59,514 nt of DNA from Pseudonocardiales bacterium. GTDB lineage: Bacteria; Actinomycetota; Actinomycetes; Mycobacteriales; Jatrophihabitantaceae. The first letter of the stretch is position 1. Each line of letters begins with the position of its first letter. The stretch spans positions 13,565 to 73,078 of the forward strand of contig QHCC01000001.1 of NCBI GenBank assembly GCA_003243915.1, in the 5' to 3' direction. Of this stretch, positions 30,009 to 38,747 are shown one piece after another. Position numbers and translations under genes: made by a program. The notes under the pieces are model-generated. The model had not been told where the DNA came from, did not search any database, and worked only from the letters and a program-made list of their open reading frames with translations.

Positions 30009-30617
30009 ATGGTTGTGAAACGGGACCGAGACGCCGAGGAGTCCAAGCGGCACACTCGCCTGGAGGAACTGTTCACCCGCCACTACGGCGAGCTGAGCCG
30101 CTTCGCATCCCGGCGGGTCGGTCCCGACGCGGCGCCTGACATCGTCTCCAACACCTTCCTGATCGCCTGGCGCCGACTCGACGAGGTCCCCACCGAGACG
30201 TCCCGGGCCTGGCTGTTCCGCACGGCGCGGCACGTGATCGCCAATGAGGTGCGAGGACGACGGCGCCGCGAGCTTCTGGGGGCGCGACTTGGTCTGGACG
30301 CCGAACCGATCGAACGGGACCCATCAGCCGCGGTCACTGAGCGACTGCGAATACGCGCTGTCCTCGACAGGCTCTCGCCGCAGGACCAGGAAGTGCTGCG
30401 TTTGGTGGAATGGGATCGGCTCACCATCGCCGAGGGCGCCCAGGTGATGGGTTGTACGCGCGCCGCGTTCAAGGTTCGCCTGCTCCGCGCGCGTCGCCGA
30501 TGCGCGGCAGCCTTGCTGGCTGAACAACCCTCGCAGGCCACGGTCGCGACCGTGCCGGGAGTCGCCGTCCGAGCACTCACACCCACTCATTCCGAAGGGC
30601 ATGTGACCCACCAATGA
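30009..30617 (+). CDS. ECF-type RNA polymerase sigma factor
   Basis: 202 residues. Region 2 about 18-85 (LFTRHYGELSRFASRRVGPDAAPDIVSNTFLIAWRRLDEVP, then AWLFRTARHVIANE) and region 4 about 115-170 (LSPQDQEVLRLVEWDRLTIAEGAQVMGCTRAAFKVRLLRARRR). ATG 30009 fits the domain start; the ribosome site is weak. The next gene overlaps by ATGA and encodes a one-TM protein, the usual arrangement for a sigma/anti-sigma or sigma/membrane-effector pair. Confidence 0.9.
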   Translation: MVVKRDRDAEESKRHTRLEELFTRHYGELSRFASRRVGPDAAPDIVSNTFLIAWRRLDEVPTETSRAWLFRTARHVIANEVRGRRRRELLGARLGLDAEPIERDPSAAVTERLRIRAVLDRLSPQDQEVLRLVEWDRLTIAEGAQVMGCTRAAFKVRLLRARRRCAAALLAEQPSQATVATVPGVAVRALTPTHSEGHVTHQ

Positions 30618-31363
30618 CCGCCGAGACAGAACGCGTACTCACCGCACTGAGACTGGCCGACCCCGCAGCACACGACACCTCGAGCGCGGCTGACCCACCC
30701 GCCCGGGCCATGTTGACCCGCATCCTCGCCGACGACGGAGCAGCCGATGCCGCCAGTCCATCCCGGATCACGCCCCGCCGGCTGGCACTAGCCGGCGCCA
30801 TGACTGCGGTAGTCGCTGCGGTGGCGCTTGCCGGGACGGTGACGACCCCGTGGAGCCACGGTCAGAAAGCCGCTTCAGCCTGGGCGATCCAGGCTCAGCC
30901 GGGCGGAGCGATCGATGTGACGATCACCTTCGCCGAGCTGCGCGATCCCACCGCGTTGAACCGCGCATTGCAGCAGCAGGACGCCCGCACGGTCGTGATG
31001 CAACGATCGGCGCCCGGTGCGTGCACTACGCCGGTGCCCGGGGACCCAGCACATCAGCCCGTTCTACGGGTGAGCGGCGGGCAAGACCTATACCAGGCGA
31101 TGCGCGAGCAATGGCCCTGGCTGACCCTAGCCAGAGGATCGGATGCTGACCCCGGGGTGTCGCTGTACACCATCCATCCCGCCCTGATTCCGGCCGGCGA
31201 CCAGATCCTGATCATGTACTCCTGGGAATCGACCCAGGCCAGCGACGGGACACCGGGCGGCGCCGCCCTGTCTACCACCTGGATGTTGGTGCCGAGCCTG
31301 CCGCCGTGTGTCCCGGCCACCCAGGACCAGGTGCACGACGCCAACGGCATCCGGGTTCACTGA
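30614..31363 (+). CDS. One-TM protein coupled to ECF sigma factor
   Basis: 249 residues: N-terminal cytoplasmic part about 1-55, TM about 58-78 (LALAGAMTAVVAAVALAGTV), then an extracytoplasmic domain. No HxxxCxxC zinc anti-sigma motif is present, so it is not a ZAS-type anti-sigma factor. It resembles the CU044_5270-like membrane proteins that commonly follow such sigma genes in actinomycetes. ATGA overlap shows translational coupling. Anti-sigma or sensor function is inferred from position only. Confidence 0.82.
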   Translation: MTAETERVLTALRLADPAAHDTSSAADPPARAMLTRILADDGAADAASPSRITPRRLALAGAMTAVVAAVALAGTVTTPWSHGQKAASAWAIQAQPGGAIDVTITFAELRDPTALNRALQQQDARTVVMQRSAPGACTTPVPGDPAHQPVLRVSGGQDLYQAMREQWPWLTLARGSDADPGVSLYTIHPALIPAGDQILIMYSWESTQASDGTPGGAALSTTWMLVPSLPPCVPATQDQVHDANGIRVH

Positions 31364-31385
31364 GGCACCGCACCGCGATGTCGCT

Positions 31386-31413
31386 CGGCCGGAGCCCCTC
31401 AGGGCTCCGGCCG
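31386..31413. terminator. 12-bp perfect hairpin after the sigma operon
   Basis: CGGCCGGAGCCC, loop CTCA and GGGCTCCGGCCG, 22 bp after the stop. It also lies at the 3' end of the convergent minus-strand genes, so it may act both ways. Confidence 0.85.
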
Positions 31414-31554
31414 TCCGCTACCCCGGTGAATCATCCGGCTGCGCGCCGCATAGCTGATCCCGGCGACGAACAGGACCGCTGCCCAGCCGGGCACGGCTCG
31501 CAATCGGCGACCCACGCGGGCGGTGCGGTCCGTCAGGGGACGGGTGACTTTCAC
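31399..31554 (-). CDS. Possible small membrane protein (51 aa)
   Basis: From GTG 31554: VKVTRPLTDRTARVGRRLRAV followed by a hydrophobic segment (PGWAAVLFVAGISYAA) and a short basic tail. It starts 28 bp after the PAP2 stop on the same strand and its stop lies inside the hairpin above. Too short for the ORF track. No clear ribosome site; could be spurious. Confidence 0.35.
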   Translation of the reverse strand: MKVTRPLTDRTARVGRRLRAVPGWAAVLFVAGISYAARSRMIHRGSGRPEP

Positions 31555-31582
31555 ACGCTCGATTGTGCTATCCGCACACAGC

Positions 31583-32239
31583 TCAGCACCTGGTGGTCCG
31601 TCGATCGGCGACCGCGTCGATCCCCAGTGCCAGTGTGAGGACGCTCACGAGCGCCACGCAGACGCCACCAAGGGTGTCGGTCGCATAGTGGTAGCCCCCA
31701 GCGACGAGGGCGGCGCTCACACCGGCGATCAAGCCGAGGGCCGCGAGGGACACCGCTACCTGGATCGACCACGGCAGCCGACGAGGCCGCAGGTCCCAGG
31801 CGAGGACCACGACGACGAACGCGACAGCGCCGAATCCCGTCGTGTGACCACTGGGAAACGACTGCCCGACGCCCGCGCGATCCACCAGCGGCTTGAGGAT
31901 CCATTCAGTGACCGTCCCCGCCACCACCGGAGCAACAGCGGCGAGTACCGCTGCCCGTGGGCGTCCCAGCAGCACCAGCGCGATCACCAGCAGCAGCGTG
32001 GCGACAACGATCGACACCGGGCCGCCGAGCTCGGTCAGGCGGTGAACAGGCTCCGGGTGCCGGCCCAGGTGCGCGACCAGCCAGCCGCCGACCGCACGAT
32101 CCAGCCGCCCGCCCCACGAATCCGATGCATAGTCGACGCCGAGCAGGATGGCCAAGGCGGTGGCAGCCACGATCAGCACTGCGACAACGGGATGCAGGCG
32201 CCGCGACAATAGCCGCCGCTCGGACGCCCTCGTCTCCAT
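31583..32239 (-). CDS. PAP2-superfamily membrane phosphatase
   Basis: 218 residues, about six TM segments. The three PAP2 motifs are present: KPLVDRAG, FPSGHTTGFG and GGYHYATDTLGG (usual form SRxxxxxHxxxD; the first residues differ). Such enzymes dephosphorylate membrane lipid phosphates, e.g. undecaprenyl or phosphatidyl phosphates, on the outer face. ATG 32239 is chosen over GTG 32254. Stands alone or with the small ORF downstream. Confidence 0.88.
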   Translation of the reverse strand: METRASERRLLSRRLHPVVAVLIVAATALAILLGVDYASDSWGGRLDRAVGGWLVAHLGRHPEPVHRLTELGGPVSIVVATLLLVIALVLLGRPRAAVLAAVAPVVAGTVTEWILKPLVDRAGVGQSFPSGHTTGFGAVAFVVVVLAWDLRPRRLPWSIQVAVSLAALGLIAGVSAALVAGGYHYATDTLGGVCVALVSVLTLALGIDAVADRRTTRC

Positions 32240-32388
32240 CCTCTCGCCAAGCACCCGCTGAGCATGCCAGCAACCAGCAAGTGGTCGACTCGGTGCCCAG
32301 CGGCGCGTGAACTGGTTGTTAGCAGGAGCAGCGGAGTGGGTATCTGTCCGACGGCCGCATCTGCGGCGAACCTATTGGAGGAACTGCG

Positions 32389-32544
32389 ATGATCGTCTTA
32401 GGTGTGGTCTTGCTCGTCATCGGTTTCATAGCCAAGATCGCGATCGTCTGGACGCTGGGCATCATTGCCATCGTCGTCGGCGCTGTGTTGGCGATTGCCG
32501 GATCGACCGGGCGCGCGATCGGCGGCCGCAAACACTACTGGTGA
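32389..32544 (+). CDS. Small two-TM protein (DUF6131-like)
   Basis: 51 residues, below the ORF-track cut-off. MIVLGVVLLVIGFIAK, then IVWTLGIIAIVVGAVLAIAG, ending GGRKHYW, is the pattern of a small actinobacterial membrane-protein family. A clear GGAGGA precedes the ATG, and a terminator follows. Function unknown; possibly envelope stress related. Confidence 0.85.
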   Translation: MIVLGVVLLVIGFIAKIAIVWTLGIIAIVVGAVLAIAGSTGRAIGGRKHYW

Positions 32545-32576
32545 CCGAGCGCATCCCGCGTCACCCTGAGCTCCCG

Positions 32577-32604
32577 GACTGGCGCGCCACGCTGCGCGCC
32601 AGTC
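32577..32604 (+). terminator. 11-bp hairpin after small membrane-protein gene
   Basis: GACTGGCGCGC, loop CACGCT and GCGCGCCAGTC; 32 bp after the stop. Confidence 0.78.
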
Positions 32605-32691
32605 GGGTCGGCGCTAGCGGGTGTCGGTGCTCAGCGACCGGTACGCGGTGACGATCAGCCGGACACACGCGCCCCTTCTCGCATCGATTGG

Positions 32692-33144
32692 CTAGTGCCC
32701 CGCGTGGGTAGGCGGCTTCTGATTCTTGGCACCGAGTGTGCGCGCCGCAGCCACTCCCGCGGCGATGGCGACGCCAACTGCGAGCAGCCCGGCGCCGCGG
32801 CGACGCTTGGGTGGATCGAGCTGAGCCGCCCGCTTCTCGGCCTGTTCAGCAGCGATGGCGGCGGCCTTGCGGAGTTGGCGCGCGGATTGTCGACGGGCGC
32901 TGTGGACGGTGCTCTGCGCCGTGGATCGCGCGGACCTGGTCTGCTTGCGGGCCTTCTTGCGGGCCTTCTTGCGCGCCCGACGGCTGCGCTCCGCAACGAT
33001 GTCGAACGCAGACGTGACGGCGCTGCCGACGCTCCCGCCTGCGGCCGCGGCGTGCTCGCGAACCGTCTCCACCGCGGAGCCGGCGAGATCGCGCGCCTCG
33101 CTCGCGCTGGGCAGTGCTGCCTGAACCTTGCTCTTGCGGCCCAT
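32692..33144 (-). CDS. Basic alanine-rich protein with C-terminal hydrophobic segment
   Basis: 150 residues. A helical N-terminal half is followed by a strongly basic stretch (RRARKKARKKARKQTRSAR) reminiscent of histone-H1-like tails, then a predicted helix and a hydrophobic segment near 120-137 (GAGLLAVGVAIAAGVAAARTL). The basic tract suggests nucleic acid or acidic lipid binding; the end suggests membrane attachment. No named family recognised. Confidence 0.75.
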   Translation of the reverse strand: MGRKSKVQAALPSASEARDLAGSAVETVREHAAAAGGSVGSAVTSAFDIVAERSRRARKKARKKARKQTRSARSTAQSTVHSARRQSARQLRKAAAIAAEQAEKRAAQLDPPKRRRGAGLLAVGVAIAAGVAAARTLGAKNQKPPTHAGH

Positions 33145-33192
33145 CGTCGTCCTCTCGTTGCGACTCGGTTCGCTGACTGTCAGCCTGAACCG

Positions 33193-33604
33193 TCAGATGA
33201 TCAGTATCGCGATCGCCACAAACTGTGCGCACGCCGCTGCGCTGACGAATGCGTGGAACACCTCATGGACCCGAACACGGTCGGCACCGGGTCGGGTCGG
33301 CGCCGGTGGTAGAGCACGGCACCGATATGTACAGCAAGCCCCCAGCCAGGATCAGTACGAACGCGGCAACACCGGCGCGCACCCACGGACGGCAGCGCCG
33401 CACTTCCCACGCAGCCTAGCCCGATGAACGTCGCGCCCACGAGCACTTCGGGCGCATTCATCCACACCAGTTGAGTTAGCATCGCGATGACGGGTCAGCG
33501 CCCACATGACGGTAACCAATGCGACGCCCACGGGCCGGCTTGACGTACGCCAGATCGCGCTGGAAGTCGTAGCTGAGCCCAGGCGCGGACATCACGCTGC
33601 TCAT
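33193..33604 (-). pseudogene. Hemolysin III / TrhA-family gene, decayed
   Basis: The start (SYDFQRDLAYVKPA) resembles the N-terminus of the family, and the rest gives LVWMNAPEVLVGATFIGLG, then in shifted frames VRAGVAAFVLILAGGLLYIS and HEVFHAFVSAAACAQFVAIAILII, the conserved end of the seven-TM hemolysin III proteins. There are at least three frameshifts (one is a single-base loss at about 33262) and the central membrane helices are gone. Its ATG overlaps the stop of the sigma-region-4-like gene, so the two were once coupled. Confidence 0.85.
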
Positions 33605-33876
33605 GCAGTACCCGCGTCGGACCCGATCACCTTCGCGGCCAGCTGACGCAGGGCGCGCGCCACCTGGATCTTCACCGTCGATTCCGCTACGCCCAGCCGG
33701 ACGGCGGCCTGCGCCTGGGTCAGGTGCTGTTGATAAATCAGCCTCAGGGCGCTGCCGCCGATGCCTTCGACCGCGTGCAGCGCGCTGAACACCTGCGCGG
33801 CCCACCGGGTGCTGCCGTCGTCCGCCCTGCCCGGCGGGTCGTCATCGTGGTCCCCGGCTACCGGCGTCTCGTCCAT
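33601..33876 (-). CDS. Sigma-70 region 4-like HTH protein
   Basis: 91 residues. The C-terminal half matches sigma region 4 only (RLIYQQHLTQAQAAVRLGVAESTVKIQVARALRQLAAKV); region 2 is absent, so it cannot act as a full sigma factor. GAGGAT precedes ATG 33876. Possible roles are DNA-binding regulator or partner of a separate region-2 protein. The downstream coupled gene is a hemolysin III remnant. Confidence 0.75.
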   Translation of the reverse strand: MDETPVAGDHDDDPPGRADDGSTRWAAQVFSALHAVEGIGGSALRLIYQQHLTQAQAAVRLGVAESTVKIQVARALRQLAAKVIGSDAGTA

Positions 33877-34174
33877 GGCGATCCTCATCCAGACCACCGA
33901 GTTGCCCGGCGTCGAGCGGACGCCCATCCGAGCGCCCCCGTCGGCTCGGCTCCGAGCCGGCTGTCGATCCAATGGCGCCAATGTACCCGTTACACCGTGG
34001 GAGTTATCGCCTCTGCGGATCAAATTTTGCGGGCTGTGCAGGCAAGAAATCGCTCGAAGTGCGCAGCCACGAGTAGGATGGGTGACCTGAGCCAGTGATT
34101 CGGGTCCCGACCCGCCTCCCGCCTTGGACGCCGACGACGGCCGATCTGCCGCCGCCGGACCGGCACCAATCAAC

Positions 34175-34786
34175 ATGCGCGATCGGGACGCCATCGGAGC
34201 ATTCCTCGTGGATCTCTCCGCACCATTGGCAGCCGACCTGCACCTGCTGTCCGCCGCCGTGCGAGACTCCGGCGGCGACCTGGAAACCCGGCTGCAGGCC
34301 TTGGTCGCCGATCTGCGCGGGGCCGTCACCTCCTACTTCGGCCTGACGATGACAATCGGGGTCGACGGCCACGAGATCTGCTTCACGCTCAGCGAGCACC
34401 ATGCGAAGGCCGCCACCTCGCTGTGCATTCCGCTGTCGGCGGTGACGGCTGGCGATTCCAGTGGTGTATTGGTCCTGTACGCCGAGGTTCCGGGCGCGTT
34501 CGTCGACCTCGCCGCCGACCTGGCCTGGGTCCTCAAGCTCGACCCCGCTGCGCTTGTACTCGACCAGCACCTCGTCGTGCCCACCTCGTCGGGCGGGCTG
34601 GTCGGACTGCGCGAGCACGCCACCATCAACCGGGCAATCGGTGCCCTCCTCGAGCGCGGGCACACGCCGGAGTCGGCGCGTGCCGAAGTGCACCGTCATG
34701 CCGATCTCGACAGCGGTGACGTCCCGGCCGCTGCCCAGCGCATCCTGGACGGCGTGCGCAGGAAACCGATGCCGGAGCACGGCTGA
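34175..34786 (+). CDS. ANTAR-domain-like regulator
   Basis: About 203 residues. The N-terminal 140 residues form a sensor-like domain without a family match; the C-terminal 50 (REHATINRAIGALLERGHTPESARAEVHRHA) have the helical spacing of an ANTAR RNA-binding domain. Its start is uncertain (ATG 34175 or TTG 34124, neither with a good ribosome site). ANTAR proteins prevent termination by binding tandem hexaloop hairpins in nascent RNA. Convergent with a second ANTAR gene. Confidence 0.72.
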   Translation: MRDRDAIGAFLVDLSAPLAADLHLLSAAVRDSGGDLETRLQALVADLRGAVTSYFGLTMTIGVDGHEICFTLSEHHAKAATSLCIPLSAVTAGDSSGVLVLYAEVPGAFVDLAADLAWVLKLDPAALVLDQHLVVPTSSGGLVGLREHATINRAIGALLERGHTPESARAEVHRHADLDSGDVPAAAQRILDGVRRKPMPEHG

Positions 34787-34816
34787 GCTGACCTGCGGCA
34801 GGCCAGGAGTCAGCTC
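34785..34816. terminator. Hairpin between convergent ANTAR genes
   Basis: GAGCTGAC and GTCAGCTC pair around a 16-nt loop that itself contains CCTG-CGG-CAGG. It spans the short gap between both stop codons and can serve both directions. Confidence 0.7.
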
Positions 34817-35646
34817 GTGTGCCGCGCCCGGGCCCGTCGAACGGCTTCGTCGACGACCCGCTGAGCCACGTCGCGCAGCTTGACGTTGTCGGCCTGGCTC
34901 CGATCCCGCAAGCGGTCGAACGCCTCCTCCGACGAGCTGCCCGTCCGGCTCATCAGAATGCCCAGCGCTTGATCGATGACAGCCCGGCTGGTGAGGGCTG
35001 CCTGCAACTGGCTCGCGAGACGCTTCGTCTGGGCGAGTATCTGCGCGTTCTGCACGGCGATCGCGGCCGGTATGGCGAACAGTTCACCGATCCGAGCGGC
35101 GTGATCGTCGAAGGCCTCCAGCGGGTGCGCGTAGACGTTCATCGCGCCGACCACTCCACCTGGGGTTACCAGCGGTAGGGACAGCACGCTGTGGACTCCG
35201 AGCTGCTTCACCCGGGGACCGAACTTAGGCCACTGGACATCATCGCCGAGGGCACCCGAGCGCACGGTCCGTCCCTCGTGAGCCGCCGTGATACAGGGGC
35301 CCTCCCCAATGGTGTACTGGATCGCGTCGACGTCCGCGACGAACTCCGCGCTGGCCACGATCGTGTCCCCGTGACCCTTTTCCAGCAGGGTCAGGCCAGC
35401 GCCGTCCGCACCAGGAATCGCCGCTACGGCGAACTCCGCGACGCGGGTCAGCACATCCGTGAGGTCGAGTTCTCCGGTCGCGAGTGTCGACAGCGCGGCC
35501 AGACTCTCGCGCAGGTCGTCCTCGTCGTCGGTGTTCGTGTCTGCTCGCGGCGGCGTGTCCGGCAGTGTGGAAACGCTGTCGCGTCCGGAAGCTCGTGCTC
35601 GTGGGGTACTGCCGCTCCCGTCGCCGTCGGGATCAAACGTCGTCAT
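34810..35646 (-). CDS. GAF-ANTAR regulator
   Basis: 278 residues. GAF domain about 60-195 (GADGAGLTLLEKGHGDTIVAS, IGEGPCITAAHEGR, SLPLVTPGGVVGAMNVYA) followed by ANTAR about 205-265 (ALTSRAVIDQALGILMSRTGSSSEEAFDRLRDRSQ), the common actinobacterial plan. A GGAGTG ribosome site supports ATG 35646. It is probably an RNA-binding antiterminator responding to a small ligand or to redox. Its start overlaps the end of the following remnant by 4 nt. Confidence 0.92.
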   Translation of the reverse strand: MTTFDPDGDGSGSTPRARASGRDSVSTLPDTPPRADTNTDDEDDLRESLAALSTLATGELDLTDVLTRVAEFAVAAIPGADGAGLTLLEKGHGDTIVASAEFVADVDAIQYTIGEGPCITAAHEGRTVRSGALGDDVQWPKFGPRVKQLGVHSVLSLPLVTPGGVVGAMNVYAHPLEAFDDHAARIGELFAIPAAIAVQNAQILAQTKRLASQLQAALTSRAVIDQALGILMSRTGSSSEEAFDRLRDRSQADNVKLRDVAQRVVDEAVRRARARHTS

Positions 35647-36053
35647 CGCAACTCCACTCCCCGGAGCGGCCCGATCCGCTCAGTATGACGGTACCCCCGT
35701 TGCCCGCGCCGAGTGAGGTCAGCCGCCGTTTTCCGATGCCGGCCGGGATCAGCCGGTATTGTGGCATACCCGACAGAACGACCCCCGCGGCCGGCGACGG
35801 ACCGGTTCGACAGCACGGCGGGACCGACTCGCTGCCGTCCGCGAGAGCGTCCCGCGGCTAGCACCACCCCGGCCGCCAGCGCAGTGCCGGACGCCCGAGC
35901 GAGCAGCCTGCCGACCGGTGAGAGATCGTGCCGCCCGGACCTGCGCCCGGTGTGCAGCAGGATGACCCACGGCGGGAGCGTGGCCGCCCAGCGCGATTGG
36001 ATCGGGTTGGTGACCCTCTTGTTGAAACGGGCAAGTGACCGCGGCAGGTGCAT
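35643..36053 (-). pseudogene. F420-dependent (Ddn-like) nitroreductase-family gene, N-terminus only
   Basis: From ATG 36053, MHLPRSLARFNKRVTNPIQSRW and VILLHTGRRSGR match the start of deazaflavin-dependent nitroreductases. Beyond residue 41 the sequence no longer resembles the family in any frame, though the frame stays open for 136 codons. Probably truncated by rearrangement. An alternative is a divergent intact protein. Confidence 0.45.
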
Positions 36054-36169
36054 GGTCCATCGTCCCCCGTCCGGGCGCCGCGACCGTTCGGTCGCTGCGC
36101 ATCCGCCCACTGGACTCGACGAACGACCGAGTGCCATGCTCTCGATCTCGTCGACGTAAGGGTAATCCC

Positions 36170-37132
36170 GTGGTGCACAGCGTGCGTGGGCCGATCCGTT
36201 CCGACCAGCTGGGCACCGTGCTGATGCACGAGCACGTGTTCGTCCTCAGCGAGGAGATCCGGGTGAACTATCCGGAGTACTGGGACGAGGACACCCGTGT
36301 CGCGGATGCGGTCGCCAAACTCACCGCGCTGACGTCACGCGGCGTGGACACCATCGTCGACCCGACCGTCATCGGCCTGGGCCGCGATATCCCGCGGATC
36401 CAACGGGTCAACTCGCAGGTCGACATCAACATCATCCCGGCGACCGGTCTGTACACCTACAACGACATTCCGTTCTTCCTGCAGTACGTCGGCCCGGACA
36501 CGCTCTTCGGCGGGGATGATCCGATGATCGAGATGTTCGTCCGCGACCTCACCGAAGGCATTGCCGACACCGGCGTCAAGGCGGGTTTCCTGAAGTGCGC
36601 CATCGACGCGCCGGGGCTCACTGCGGGTGTCGAACGGGTCATCCGCGCAGTGGCCGCCGCCCACACCCGAACCGGGGCACCAATCACGGTGCACACCAAC
36701 CCGCACAACCAATCCGGGCTCGTCGTGCAGCGGATCTTCCTGGAAGCTGGGGTCGACCTGAGCCGGGTGGTGATCGGACACAGCGGCGACTCCACCGACC
36801 TCGACTACCTGTGTGCGCTCATGGCGGCCGGCTCCTTCATCGGGATGGACCGCTTCGGCCTGGACGTGCTGCTGCCCTTCGAGCAGCGGGTCGCGACAGT
36901 GGCCGAACTGTGCCGGCGCGGGCACGCCGAACAGATGGTGCTCGCCCAAGACGCGTCGTGTTACATCGACTGGTTCCCGCCCGCGGCCAAGCAGGCCGCC
37001 GTGCCCAACTGGCACTTCACCCACATCCACGACGACGTCCTCCCCGCGCTGCGCGAGCGGGGCGTGAGCGAGGAGCAGATCACCACGATGCTCGTAGACA
37101 ACCCGCGGCGCTACTTCGCCGATGTCAGCTAG
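36170..37132 (+). CDS. Phosphotriesterase-family metal hydrolase
   Basis: 320 residues. Metal ligands of the family can be placed: HEH (LMHEHVF), the bridging Lys (GFLKCAID), His in TVHTNPH, His in VIGHSGD and Asp in AQDASC. The family includes lactonases and organophosphate hydrolases with an (alpha/beta)8 barrel; actual substrate is unknown, with lactonase activity most likely by family precedent. GTG 36170 has AAGGGT upstream and fits the family start. Confidence 0.88.
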   Translation: MVHSVRGPIRSDQLGTVLMHEHVFVLSEEIRVNYPEYWDEDTRVADAVAKLTALTSRGVDTIVDPTVIGLGRDIPRIQRVNSQVDINIIPATGLYTYNDIPFFLQYVGPDTLFGGDDPMIEMFVRDLTEGIADTGVKAGFLKCAIDAPGLTAGVERVIRAVAAAHTRTGAPITVHTNPHNQSGLVVQRIFLEAGVDLSRVVIGHSGDSTDLDYLCALMAAGSFIGMDRFGLDVLLPFEQRVATVAELCRRGHAEQMVLAQDASCYIDWFPPAAKQAAVPNWHFTHIHDDVLPALRERGVSEEQITTMLVDNPRRYFADVS

Positions 37133-37150
37133 TCGATCGGGCCCTCATTT

Positions 37151-37174
37151 CCCCGAGTACCACCGGTTTCGGGG
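37151..37174. terminator. Weak hairpin between convergent genes
   Basis: CCCCGA and TCGGGG around a 12-nt loop, in the 91-bp gap between the phosphotriesterase-like and acyl-CoA ligase genes. Confidence 0.4.
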
Positions 37175-37223
37175 CGAGAGACCGACTACCACCGGGGAAA
37201 GCATCGCCGGCGGCTGACCTGTA

Positions 37224-38747
37224 CTAGCTCACCGCGCGCAGTTCGGCCTTGAGGATCTTGCCGGTCGGACCCTTGGGCAGGCTGTCGACGAAGCGCACCT
37301 CCCGCGGATACTTGTACATGGCCAGGCGTTCCTTGCAGTATGCGATGACGTCCTCCGATGTGAGCGACTCGCCCGGCACCAGCGCCACGACCGCGACCAC
37401 CTCTTCGCCGAGGGACTCGTGCGGCTTGCCGATGACGGCGGCCTCGGCGATCGCCGGATGCGCGTAGAGCACCTCCTCGATCTCGCGGGGGTAGACGTTG
37501 TAGCCGCCGCGGATCACGAGGTCCTTGCTGCGATCGACGATGAAGAAGAAGCCGTCGTCATCGACATATCCCAGGTCGCCGGTGTGGAACCAGCCGTTGC
37601 GGAAGGCGGCCGCCGTGTCATCCGGACGGCCGAGATAACCCTTCATCACGTTGTGTCCGCGGATGACGATCTCGCCGATGTTGTCGGCGCCGACGGGCAG
37701 CCTGCGGTCCTGGTCATCGACGACGCGCATCTCCACCCCCCAGATGGGCTGGCCGATCGAGAGCACCTTGCGTGCCTCGGCACTGCTGTTGAACGACGAC
37801 GTGCTCGCAGTCTCCGACAGGCCGTAGCCCTCCAGCACGACAATGCCGAACTTGGCCTCGAAGGCGCGCAGCACGTCGCCGGGAAGGGAGGCTCCGCCCG
37901 AAATAGCGATCCGCAACCGCGCCAGGTCGCGGCCGTCGGTGCCCTCGGCCATCAATGCTTGCAGCATCGTGGGCACACCCAGAACGACGGTGACGCCGTC
38001 GGTCTCGATCACATCCAGCACGGGCTTGGCTTCGAAGCGCGCCACGGCCGACAGAGTGCTACCGAAGCGGACGCTTACGTTCAGCACCGACGAGAGCCCG
38101 AAGACATGGAAGAACGGGAGCACGGCGAGCACCGTGTCGTCGGCGCGCGCCCCGAACAGCTCGCCGGCGACCGTGCAGTTCATGTACAGCTGGAAGTGGG
38201 TCAGCTCGGCCCCCTTGGGCTTCCCTGTCGTTCCGCTGGTGTAGATGATCACTGCCGTGTCGTCGGCGTTCGTCGCCACGATGTCGCCGGTGACCCAATC
38301 CGGCGACGGGTCGGCGAGCAGCGCGGCGAACGGGCGGAAGCCGTCCGGGACTTCGCCGCCGGGCATGGGCACCACGACCAGCGGCACGTCACCCGCTGCC
38401 TTGGCCGCTTGGTCGAGGAACATCGGGGACGTGACCAGCAACCGGGCGTGCGAGTCGGCCAGATGGTAGGCGATCTCGGGGGCACGCAGCAGCGGGTTGA
38501 GCGGCAGCATCGTCATGCCCGCCTTCAGGGTGCCGAAGTATGCGACCAGGAACTCCGGAAAGTTGGGCAGCTGCACCGCGACGACATCTCCGGGCCCGAG
38601 ACCGGCCCCGCTCAACCCGGCCGCGAACCGCCCCGATTCCGAGTCGAGCTCGGCGTAGGTCACGCTCGAACCGGCGAACCGCAGCACCGCCTTGTCCGGG
38701 TCGGCCTGTGCGGATTCGCGGAGAATCGTGGCCAGGTTGAAACTCAT
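37224..38747 (-). CDS. Acyl-CoA ligase (AMP-forming, long-chain fatty acid type)
   Basis: 507 residues. P-loop-like IIYTSGTTGKPKGAELTH, VLEGYGLSETAS, the YLGRPDDTAAAFRNGWFHTGDLGY block and the catalytic Lys in GPTGKILKAELR. It activates a carboxylic acid as acyl-AMP and transfers it to CoA. A GGAGGG site supports ATG 38747. Divergent from the alpha/beta hydrolase gene. Chain length cannot be read; medium/long fatty acids likely. Confidence 0.92.
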   Translation of the reverse strand: MSFNLATILRESAQADPDKAVLRFAGSSVTYAELDSESGRFAAGLSGAGLGPGDVVAVQLPNFPEFLVAYFGTLKAGMTMLPLNPLLRAPEIAYHLADSHARLLVTSPMFLDQAAKAAGDVPLVVVPMPGGEVPDGFRPFAALLADPSPDWVTGDIVATNADDTAVIIYTSGTTGKPKGAELTHFQLYMNCTVAGELFGARADDTVLAVLPFFHVFGLSSVLNVSVRFGSTLSAVARFEAKPVLDVIETDGVTVVLGVPTMLQALMAEGTDGRDLARLRIAISGGASLPGDVLRAFEAKFGIVVLEGYGLSETASTSSFNSSAEARKVLSIGQPIWGVEMRVVDDQDRRLPVGADNIGEIVIRGHNVMKGYLGRPDDTAAAFRNGWFHTGDLGYVDDDGFFFIVDRSKDLVIRGGYNVYPREIEEVLYAHPAIAEAAVIGKPHESLGEEVVAVVALVPGESLTSEDVIAYCKERLAMYKYPREVRFVDSLPKGPTGKILKAELRAVS

